Shown here: piece after piece, positions 25,301 through 34,222 of the stretch
Layout of the letters: each line of letters opens with the position of its first letter
Position numbering within the stretch: the stretch's first letter is position 1
Source: Mugil cephalus
Taxonomy: Eukaryota > Chordata > Actinopteri > Mugiliformes > Mugilidae
DNA length: 64,000 bases
Direction of reading: 5' to 3'
NCBI RefSeq assembly: GCF_022458985.1
Contig: NC_061778.1
Span: 3,055,501-3,119,500, forward strand
Position numbers and translations under genes: made by a program
Notes under the pieces: generated by a model
What the model was told of the DNA's origin: nothing
Seen by the model: the letters and a program-made list of their open reading frames with translations, nothing else
The model's database searches: none

Positions 25301-28300
25301 TGAAACTATGATCTTTCATGTACAAATTCGATTTTGCCTCCAATCTTTTTGGCCTGTAGTGTGAGTCTTAAGTCTTTCTTTCAGTAAAAAGTTACCAATT
25401 TGTGGTAAACAGGGCTTGATTTTGGCAAAAACTTGCAACCTTAGCAGCACTGATGGGGTGATGGGTGTGGACAGCTCAACTAAACTTGTTTCCTCATGTT
25501 TGTAAAGACTCAAACATGTGGCAGAGAGAAGATGAACGCTCACCCGTGTGAAGTAACATGTGAGCGTTGAGGCTCCGCTGGAAGGAGAAGCCTCGTCCAC
25601 ACTGAGGGCAGTGGAACTGCTTGTCAGCGTTCGTGCTGTGGACGACCTGGTGGGCTTTGAGCTGCAGCAGCTTGGTGAAGGTTTTCCTGCAGTGTTTGCA
25701 GCTCAGCTCCTTCTGGCTCTGACTCTCCTTCCTCGCTCGGACCCGAGGCAGCTTGGGCTTTAAAACGCGTTTGGATCTGGTGGTGGTGGTGTATCCCGGG
25801 TCGGCCTCATCTGGATCCTCTGGCTCCAACTGAGAGAAGACAAATGACCCATAAATTAATTCATTTCCCGTTTGACACATTTATTATTTGTTTGCAGCTG
25901 TGGTGAGTGGACCAATGTTTGAACGGGACAAAAAACAAATGTAGTGTAGTATGTTCATATTTTTATATTATCTAAAGCAGTGGTTCCCAACCCTTTTATC
26001 CTTTTATTTTGGAAGCAGTGATTTCTTTAGGTTGGGAACCACTGGTAAGAATCAAACCTACCTGGTAGTCTGGGTCATCGTCCTCATGGTGGCTGGGATC
26101 TCTGTTCTGAGCAGAATCAGAAGACATCGGGTCAGATAATCCCTCCAACCCTTCCTCTTTTATTAAAACTGGATGGACGCTGTCCTGAGAGCAAGACAAA
26201 CATACAAAGATATGAGGAGAACTACGTTCACTTTCTGGTTCTATGTTCTGGTGCGTGTCATGTTACAGCAAACACAAACACCCTGTTCTGTCTTTACCTC
26301 ATAGGTTCTGCCTTTCCACAGGTGAATTATAGGAGATCTCTGCACTCCAGTATCACCTGTAGCTACAAACACAGAGATGTCGTTCATTAGTATGACTGTT
26401 TTCTTCCTGATCAAGTACAAAAGGAGGGTGTGCACGTGACGTCACAGCAAGCGGAAGTCTCCATGGTTACGGCCGCTGAGTGACAAAAACTGTGACGGTT
26501 GCACATGGAGATTAGCATTAGCTTGAATCATAGGCTTTAATAGCGTCTAAATTTTATTTATTTATTTTTTTTAATGAAGGAGAGCTCTTGTGCGATTTGA
26601 AAATAAGTCTGAGATATATTTTATATTTTTACGGATATCTGCCAAAGAAAAGAGAAGTAAATGTATCGCTGCATTATGAAGTAACAACCGGAATCCAGAC
26701 ACAGAAACCTGGGGTTGTGGTTCACATTTAGTGTCAGGTAATATTAATTTATGCTGTATTTTTAGATGAAGTCCTACCTGAAGTTACTTTATTAGTTATT
26801 TTCTGGGGGGCTGTATTTCCTTTTGACGCTACAGTATCGTATAGCTAACGTTACTTCTCAGTAAAGCTCTTAGCATTAGCATCTTTTATTTAGCGACATT
26901 TATCATAACTGAAATTACCTAAAACTAACTGAAACTGAGGCCAATCCACTTTTCCTAATCCATACAAACTCGTGTGTGTCATTGTCGAGTCCAATTGTCC
27001 TTAATTTGATCTGATAATCCACATTTTTCCCGGTGTTTCTCGCTGTATTTACTGATACGTTTCCCCATGTTTTTGCCACTCAGGGGGGCGTGGCCTCAGG
27101 CGGAAGTGACGTCACACGTATACCCTCTATTAGTCATTAAGCAGCGTATAACGAGCAAAAACACAAGCATATACAAAAGAGTGCAAAAATGTATTATTTA
27201 CAAGAGATTTACACTAAGCTTTTGTCTGTATAGACAGACACTAAAAAACACAATATAAAGTCAAAAAGAAATGAAAAATCTGTATTTTACCATCTTTAAA
27301 AAAATATTCAGTTTGTTATAAGCAACAAACTCATATCCGCTCATTAAACAGATGACTACCATCAGTAGGAAGTAAGTTAGCTTACCTAAGCATAAAACAG
27401 GGAAAATTAGATTTTAGGTTTAATAAAAACATATTATTTAAAGCTTTCTTTGGTCACGGTGACAGTTTGACCTCCTCACCTCTGAGATTCTTCCTCCCTG
27501 ATCTCTGGCCTCTCTGAGCCGTCTCTACTCCGCCTCCCTCCATCAGCTCCTCCACCTCGTCCTGGCCTCCTCCGCCGCCCTCCAGCACCAGCTTCAGCTT
27601 CAGCTCCGCCTCTGCCACCTCCAGCCTCCTCCTCAGGTCATCGATCTGCGCCACACCCTGCGTCACCTCCACAACCAAGACACACACTCTCAACGGAAAG
27701 TACTCGAATTTAAAGATTCCTCAGAAAAAACAAACGTGTGACGGTACGTGTGTCGTACTTCGAGTCGCAGCAGAGAGGAACACTCCTGGAACAGCTGGCA
27801 GATCTTCTCCACAGCTTCTTGAGCCAGAGACGTCATGAAGACGCTCAGCTGGATCACCTGAAAGAATTAATGCATTAATAATAGAATGAACTGATTAGAT
27901 ACAGTTTGAGAAGTGGAAATATAATCAGATTAATACAATAGTTCTGTAAAAAGAGTTTGTTTTTTAGTTAAGGAGAATGTAATTGAACAAAATATGGTGA
28001 TTACCTTGTTCAGTTCATTTATTTACTTTAAGTATTATTATTAAAAGTCACAGAAGATAAAGAGAAAATTAAAAATGTGTATTTGTTCTTTCCTCATTAC
28101 AAACAAAGTTTAACCCATTCAGTAATGAACCCTCCTGTTACGTTCAAATTTACCAACACTTTTCATCCTTTAGCAAATTTAAACCTCCAAAAAATAATTA
28201 CAATCAAAACATCACCCGTGTTAATGTGTCAGGTGCTTTATGTTTGTTTGTTGATGGCCTAAATAGCTCTTTATATAAAACCAACCCCACCACACACGCA

Positions 28301-29225
28301 CACACACACATATATATATAGAAATATGGAGGGTTAAGTAAAAGTTAAATAAGCACCCGCATTAAAATGAAGTCAAATGTGCAAATACTTCACGTACTTT
28401 GCTCTAGCGTTCCCCGTGTTTGCTTTACATTTGGTATGTTATTATGTCACATTGTTGGGTTTTGTTTTATTTTTACCATTTTATCTGTAGAAAAAGCATA
28501 TTTAAATGGATCTGAAACAGTTCCACTAAACTAATAGTACATCAAAAGCAAACAGCAAGGACATTATCTTCTTCTGGTATAAATAATTAACAAATTAATT
28601 GCAATTAAGTGAATCTCCTCTGCAAATTATCTGCAGCTGTTTGTGGATCAGCTGATGAATGAACCGATTAAACAGCTGATGAATAAACTGATCAAACAGC
28701 TGATGAATGAACTGATTAAACAGCTGATGAATGAACTGATTAAACAGCTGGAAACCTGCGGCTGAGACGCTTCTAGATATACAGCAGATAGATAACCCCT
28801 CCCTGAGATCCAAGTCAAAATGGCGTCCACAGAGGGTTTCTAGTGAACTTGTTGTTCCTGGTTCATGAAGCAGCCTCTCATGTTTAAATCCAGTTTAGTC
28901 TGAATAAAAGACTGAACATAAAAGACTCTCAGTATCGGCCCCTGGGCTCAGTCATAGTCTGGACGCTGACCTCAGTAGCAAGCTAGTTTTTCTATTTCTA
29001 TGATCAGCTGATTGTCTAGACGAGCAGGGAGGAGGAGGAGGAGGATGATGAGAACCGGGACCAGAACCTGACCCGGCTCAGTTGTACCTTCTCATCTGCA
29101 GAGCCAGCACATGATGAAGAGTCTCCTGTTGAATCACAGCCGCCGAGAAGTTTGCTTATTTCAGTCATCGCCGCGCTGACCATTATCTCCAGGATGGAGC
29201 AGACCTGCGTCTCCACCTGGGACAT
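22394..29225 (-). CDS. C2H2 zinc-finger protein (gene C), 8 exons, 14 fingers
   Basis: Exons in transcript order: 29,225-29,088; 27,857-27,759; 27,666-27,480; 26,356-26,298; 26,184-26,062; 25,829-25,544; 24,810-24,065; 22,660-22,394. All phases match, giving 634 aa. The N-terminal 140 residues have no fingers and are helical ([17 protein letters not shown]..., then a coiled-coil-like [16 protein letters not shown]). An acidic linker in exon 5 contains VLIKEEG, a SUMO consensus (IKEE). Fourteen C2H2 fingers follow with TGEKP-type linkers: two in exon 6, nine in exon 7 (the ninth finishing in exon 8) and three wholly in exon 8. The last is C2HC-like (DHKC). Two fingers in exon 7 have unusual cores ([20 protein letters not shown]). 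Probable nuclear DNA-binding regulator; the orthologue is not recognised and the target unknown. Confidence 0.88.
23495..24064 (-). repeat. Two tandem relics of the exon 7 end in the last intron of gene C
   Basis: Directly left of the exon 7 donor (24,064/24,065) the intron contains two direct copies of a unit of about 280 bp, at about 23,495-23,775 and 23,776-24,060. Each begins, on the - strand, with a degenerate version of the exon end (CTCAAATCACATCAG|gtaggt in copy 2, a G/A variant in copy 1). That end encodes SLKSHQ and keeps a GT donor. Each then carries the same downstream intron sequence. A fragment of the same intron sequence (caaactccaaccttataacc) also lies near 22,710 beside exon 8. 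The pattern points to past tandem duplication of a zinc-finger exon with loss of the finger-coding parts. Confidence 0.75.
24875..25362. mobile_element. Tc1-type MITE, copy 3, in intron 6 of gene C
   Basis: About 488 bp bounded by CACTACAGGCCAAGAGTTTG on the left and the inverted GGCCTGTAGTGTG end on the right. The interior aligns with the copy at 20.9 kb, with some deletions and more diverged termini. It occupies two thirds of the 733-nt intron between exons 6 and 7 of zinc-finger gene C and ends about 180 nt from the exon 6 donor. Confidence 0.85.
25978..26044. mobile_element. 67-bp hAT-like fold-back in intron 5 of gene C
   Basis: The sequence starts CAGTGGTTCCCAACCC and ends GGTTGGGAACCACTG, an almost perfect inverted repeat of about 15 bp around a loop of about 37 bp. 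CAGTGGTTCCCAA is the classic terminus of a widespread fish hAT family. No 8-bp target duplication is visible in the flanks. It ends 17 nt from the exon 5 splice donor. Confidence 0.75.
26424..27127. mobile_element. 704-bp TIR element in intron 3 of gene C (family not assigned)
   Basis: The left end carries GGGTGTGCACGTGACGTCAC and the right end carries GTGACGTCACACGTATACCC. As inverted repeats, 18 of 22 terminal bases match, each containing the palindrome GTGACGTCAC. There is no long reading frame, so it is non-autonomous. A shorter relative with the same ends and the same right-hand 300 bp lies at 57,804-58,115. No target duplication is clear, so the superfamily is open. It fills 704 of 1,123 nt of the intron. 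Confidence 0.75.
28649..28750 (+). repeat. 24-bp minisatellite, 4.25 copies, in intron 1 of gene C
   Basis: Four consecutive 24-base units of the form CAGCTGATGAATGAACTGAT-TAAA with one or two substitutions each, followed by a final CAGCTG. Each unit carries a CAGCTG E-box palindrome. The array has no spacers and is not CRISPR-like. Confidence 0.9.
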
Positions 29226-29573
29226 GATCGAGAACCAACGCGTTCTCCACCCACTCCAAACCTTTAGTTGGGGGAAAGGAACCGCTTTGGTTTGGTGCTA
29301 CAATATTTGTCGTTGTGGTGAAAAAATAAAAAAAACTCGTGCCGCTCTCGGTCTTTCCTCTGCTTCCTGATTCACGCTCTTCAAAATAAAAGCCTAACTC
29401 CAGTTCTCACCGTCGTCTCAACACATCGCCGTCTCCTCAGATTGGATTAAAGTCTCGTTCTTCGTGAGAAATAGTGCCACATTGTACTTCAAAGACATCA
29501 GTCTGTCTGTGCTAGTGACAGCACCCGTAAAAATGTATCGATATGTTTTGCGAAGTTTTATTGTGAAGGTTCT

Positions 29574-29582
29574 ACCGGAAGC
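29574..29582 (+). promoter_or_regulatory. ETS-type motif upstream of gene C
   Basis: ACCGGAAGC lies about 350 bp upstream of the gene C start codon, in a region without a TATA box. ETS/GABP sites of this form are common in housekeeping-type promoters. A related motif is present upstream of gene A and a weaker one upstream of gene B. Confidence 0.35.
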
Positions 29583-30111
29583 AGTGGTGTATCTTGACTA
29601 TATAGTATTGTGTCCGTTTTGATAAATTCTATCTATTCATCGCCATCGAGTGGCCAAGTCAGGAACTGCATAATAACAATAATAATAATAATAATAATAA
29701 TATATATCAGTATCTAATTGTTGTGTGATTGTTTGAATATTGAGAATTAAATGTGAATTTTAACGTTGATAAATTAAAAAATAGAAAATATATTTTTTAA
29801 ACCAATTTATAATCAAATACATTTAAATTATCTTCTTTAGACATTTACCAACAATCCCAACATTATTATTATTGTAGAAATGGAAAAAAAATACTCTTTA
29901 GAATGATCAATTATTTGTACTGAAGGCAGTGGAGCTCAATTAATAGTGAAATGTGTCTTATTCTGATTTACATCCAGAATAAATGCAATAATGACAAATG
30001 AATACCATGCAAGTTCAGGAGATTTTAGTTTTATTCAGAATATTTTTATTTCGCTATGTAAGAGTTTATAGTTTCAAGTTATTTCCAGTCACAATGTGCT
30101 GCTGAAACGCT

Positions 30112-30117
30112 TTTATT
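30112..30117 (-). terminator. Candidate poly(A) signal of gene B
   Basis: AATAAA on the - strand, 89 nt downstream of the gene B stop codon. Two further AATAAA copies lie at 30,045-30,050 and 30,030-30,035, so cleavage may occur at more than one place. Confidence 0.5.
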
Positions 30118-30205
30118 AATGACAAGGTGCTCAAAACACATCTGATATCAGTAGCCTTGTAGTTTTAGTTACTTCCTGTTTAGGTTAAGAAGCTCTGACT
30201 TTCTA

Positions 30206-33198
30206 TCAGGATGTTGTGATGACGTCCCCCGACACTTTCTGGCATTTCTCGCTGCAGTTATGTTTCTTCAGGAGCCTCGAGTCTGAAAACCCGAGCCCAC
30301 AGCCGCTGCAGGAGTACGGCCGCTCCCCCGTGTGGACCTGCATGTGAAACTTGACATGTCCGAGCTGCCTGAACCTCACTCCGCACACCTCGCACTCGTA
30401 GGGCTTCTCCCCCGTGTGGATGCGCAGGTGTCTCAGGTAGTTAGTGTAGATCCTGAAGGCCTTGCCGCATTGCTCGCATTTGTGCGGCTTCTCCCCGGAG
30501 TGCTGAAGTTTGTGGGACTTGAGAGCGGAGAGGATGATGAACCTCTTCCCGCACACGTCGCAGCCGAACGGCCTCTCTCCCGAGTGGGTCCTCTGGTGGT
30601 AGTCGTACGTGGCTTTGTAGAAGAACGACTTCCCGCACGTGTCGCAGCTGTACTGCATGTGTCCCGTGTGGACGAGCTCGTGCCTCTTCAGGGCGGACGC
30701 CGCGTCGAAGCCTTTGTGACAGACCCTGCAGCTGAACGGCGTCACGTCCACCATCGTCTTGTCCGGTCGGTAGATGACTCTCCGCCCCCCTCGCTCCCGT
30801 GCTCGCCTCCTGATCACCTGCCCGTGTTTCTCATCGTGAGTCACTTTCTGGTGTTTCTTCAGCTGGCAGTTGTACAGAAACGTCTTCCCGCACAGGTCAC
30901 ACATGAACGCCTTGGACGCACCGTGCAGGAGCATGTGCGTTTTCAGCTTGTTGTCCTGCACGAAGCTCTTCCCGCACACCTTACATTTGAACGGGGCTTC
31001 CCCCGTGTGGATGCGAATGTGTCTCTTGAGGTTGTGCTGCAGAGTGAAACCAGCGCCGCACGTCTCACACGTGAACATTTTCCCTCTGTGGACGGACTGG
31101 TGCGTCCTGAACGACTGCCTCTTCGCGAAGGCTTTCCCGCACACCGAGCACTTGTAGGGATACTGACCGGTGTGAACGCTCTGGTGGCACTGCAGCGTGA
31201 AGGCGTGTTTGAAACTCTCGCCGCACTCGGAGCACTTGTGCGGCTTCTCCGCAGAGTGCACGGCCTGGTGAGCCTGCAGGTTGGGTTTGGTTTTGAAGCC
31301 CTTCCCGCAGGTGGAGCAGACGAACGGCCTCGTGTCCGTGTGCACGAGCTGGTGGATCTTCAGCCGGACCTTCGTCCTGAACGTCTTGTCGCAGAGCTGG
31401 CAGGCGTAGCTGGCGTACTTCTTCTCCTCGTGTCGCAGCAGGTGGTACTCGAACGTCGCCGCCGTCCTGAACTTCCTCGGACACTGGTCGCAGGCGAAGA
31501 GCTTCTGCTCCCTGTGGGTGTTCATGTGCTTCATCAGATGAAACTGACGGTTGAAGCTCTTCTTACAGACGTCGCATTCAAACAACGTCCCTTTCCTCCT
31601 GACCTCCGCTTCCACTGCCATTCGGCTCTCAGAGTGTTGGGATTCAGCTGTGTTTGCTGTGGTAACGTCGTCTGCAGCATCTGGACATCAAAGGAACGAG
31701 AATACATGATCAGTACCAGGACAATAACCACAAAACTGGACTATTTTTCTTGAAAATCTTTCATCCATGTAGCTTCTTAAGCTTTAGAAACTGATTTCAG
31801 ATAATAACTAGAATATTTTTCTGCATAATAAAGTTAGTTTTTAGAAGGACATGACAGATTTTACTCTTATTTTAATCTTAACTCACCAGCGTCTCTCTGC
31901 ACTAAAGCAGCAGCAGCAGCAGCAGGCGTTTGTTCAGCGTCTCCTTCTGTCTCTTTGTCTTTCGTTATCGTCCCAGACGGCTTCAGGGTGAAGATCAGGC
32001 CGCTCTGCTCGAACAGGATGGGGCAGCCGCTCAGGATGTTCTCCACACACAGCCCGGAGCTTTTTAAACTTTCAGTCGCCGTACTCAGCTTGCTCTCCAG
32101 CTGCTCCACTCGGACCTTCAGACCGGCGTTGTGTGCGAGCAGCAGAGAGCTGAGCTGAGAGAAAACACTGCTGATCTTTCTGGTCGCCTCTCGTGACAAC
32201 AGCTCCACGACGCTGTCAGCGTCCGGCTGTGAGGACTAAAAGAAAGAAGAAACACAAGTTTTTATAAAAACAAAAATGCAGAAACAATGACCTCTTTTTA
32301 AAAATGGATCGTAATTTCTGTTTATTATATTATTTTTAACTGTAAAATAGCTACAACTGTCTGAAAATGCAGTGTAGTTAAAATAATATTTACATTTCGT
32401 AGTATGAAGGCAATTTATTTTACAAATTTTGATTATTAATACAAAATATAGTTTGCTAATTCACATTTTTAATTAAATAACTGGAACTTTCACTTAATAT
32501 CTTTTGGATAATTATCAGAATTAAGACTTTTACTTTTGGTATATTTCAATATAAGAATAAAATCTACTTTTTAAAGCAGGATGTATATTTGCTTAACTAA
32601 AGTGTTACTACCTGTAACACCGGCTAATGGTAAAAAATAAATCTCATATAGTGTTAATTCTAAAATTACTTCTTAAATAAACGCATTTATCGACATAACA
32701 TCAGTGTGTGCGAGTTGCAGGTTATTATTTTATCTAGATTTTATAAAAGGAAACGTCTTTGATGCTGAAATTCAAAACGCATATATTAAAAAACAAACAA
32801 ACAAAACAGTTGGAGTATCTTTTTAAACTGTTTTAATTTCCTAAACGCTTAAGGTGAATTTAAAGGCCGTTAATAGGCTACATCGATATATTTTATGTAT
32901 GATATTTCAGACTGTCCCTCCGAGTGTCCGCCATCTTTGTTGTCCCTTAGTTCACTCGGTCCGATCAATCTCCAACCAACATAGAATCTCTGGTCACTTA
33001 AATGAACGGTGTCTATTAGCATTAGCAACCACCGCTGTGTAAAAACTACAAATTAAATATTATCCACTCGCTCACCTTGCGTCTCGTCTCCGTCGTGGAC
33101 GTTTCTTCGTCTGAATTTCCGATCATCTCAACCGCAGCTTTAATTGCAGTCTCCACGATGGACTTTGTTTGTGAATAAAACACAAAGTTTTCTGACAT
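30206..33198 (-). CDS. C2H2 zinc-finger protein (gene B), 3 exons, 15 fingers
   Basis: Exons 33,198-33,076, 32,235-31,887 and about 31,680-30,206 join in phase to give 648 aa. A closer alternative acceptor for exon 3, at gatgctgcag near 31,671, would shorten the protein by three residues in frame. Exon 1 encodes a short helix (MSENFVFYSQTKSIVETAIK). Exon 2 encodes a predicted coiled coil (NAGLKVRVEQLESKL) and ends in a six-alanine run from a CAG/GCA repeat. Exon 3 carries 14 C2H2 fingers plus a C-terminal C2HC finger (GFSDSRLLKKHNC). A basic, finger-free linker (RRRARERGGRR) separates fingers 9 and 10. Finger order and the signatures LKRHIRIH, FMCDLCGKTFLYNC and GFSDSR match gene A, so the two are tandem paralogues. 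Probable nuclear DNA-binding regulator; exact orthologue not recognised. Confidence 0.9.
31905..31924 (+). repeat. Coding CAG/CTG triplet run in gene B
   Basis: Six to seven GCAGCA triplets read on the - strand as GCT/GCA alanine codons, giving the polyalanine stretch near the end of exon 2. Likely length-variable. Confidence 0.7.
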
Positions 33199-33721
33199 TT
33201 TACTCTCTGGTGATAAGCTAGCATCAAGCTAGCTCCAGTAAGCAGTAGATTCCGGAAATGGAACTAGATCAACTTCAAACCAAATTTCAAAATAAAACCC
33301 AATTACAGACGCTTTGATTTGCAAATGCCGTTTAATTGCAATTACAACCGCAAAAATATACAAATATTAAATAGATTTGTACATTAGAAAGTCATTTGAC
33401 AACTTCAACTTTGAAAATAATTAAATCTTAATGGAATTCAATATGATGGCTTTGAATTTACAACAGATTTTATGTCAAAATAAAAAAAAAATATTGTAAT
33501 CCTTAGTAGTCAGGGAGAAAATTTAAAGGTTTCAGCTCTTGAAGACCTAACATTTACACGCATATCCTACCCTAACGTGTCTAGGATTCACATGAGGAAT
33601 TTTTTTATTATGTTTTTAACAGGTTAATGAAGCAAAACTAAAAATACAAATGCCACAAACAATTCCGCTAACCTCAGAGAAAAGAGCTGCAACTACACTT
33701 TATACCCACGTACGATTAATC

Positions 33722-33980
33722 CCTTCATCTTCTATACCACTTATCCTTCACTAGGGTCGTGGGGGTTGCTGGAGTCTATCCCAGCTGGCATCGGGCGAGA
33801 GGCGGGGTACAGCCTGGACAGGTCTCCAGCCTATCGCAGGGCTAACACAGAGACAAACAACCATTCACACTCACACTCAGGGTAAATTCAGAGTCAACAA
33901 TCAGCCTAACGAGCACGTCTGTGGAAGTACCTGGAGAAAACCCACACAGACGCAGGGAGAACATGCAAACTCCAAACTCC
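33722..33980 (-). repeat. Dispersed fish SINE/LINE-tail repeat, copy 1
   Basis: The segment (ggagtctatcccagct, gaggcggggtacagcctgga, accattcacactcacactca, gggagaacatgcaaactcc) is the same repeat as at 52,818-53,097 and is a pattern very common in fish genomes. Orientation is taken from the tRNA-like B-box visible in the other copy. Family name not assigned. Confidence 0.7.
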
Positions 33981-34154
33981 GACATCCCATGTGGTAGCCT
34001 GATCCCTTAACGAGTAATGAAAATGACTTGGAAGGAAGTGGTGATATAAAACTAAGCCGAACATCCCTTTTCCCCTTTGTGAAGCTGGTGTAACCAAAAG
34101 CTGAAACTGAAGAACTTCCCAATGACTGAGCGAACAGGACCAGCTCAGATTTTT

Positions 34155-34160
34155 TTTAAT
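34155..34160 (-). terminator. Candidate poly(A) signal of gene A
   Basis: ATTAAA on the - strand 63 nt downstream of the gene A stop codon; the commonest variant of the canonical hexamer. Confidence 0.35.
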
Positions 34161-34222
34161 GTTAAAGTATTTTTGTACACTGAGCCCTATGTAACTAATG
34201 CCTCCACGTCCTTTTGGTTTTG

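Larger units (their letters stand above)
33200..34222. other. Intergenic spacer between genes B and A
   Basis: AT-rich spacer holding the promoter side of gene B (a TTCCGGAAA ETS-like motif near 33,251), one dispersed RTE/SINE-type repeat and the presumed 3' UTR of gene A. No coding exon seen. Confidence 0.5.

Noticed and set aside
28649-28750. CRISPR-like repeat array
   Set aside because: Direct tandem copies without spacers in a vertebrate intron; a minisatellite, not CRISPR.
30332-31753. 473-codon open frame on the + strand
   Set aside because: It is exactly antisense to the finger exon of gene B. The periodic finger codons keep the opposite strand open, and the product is a Val/Leu/Arg-rich repeat with no domain.
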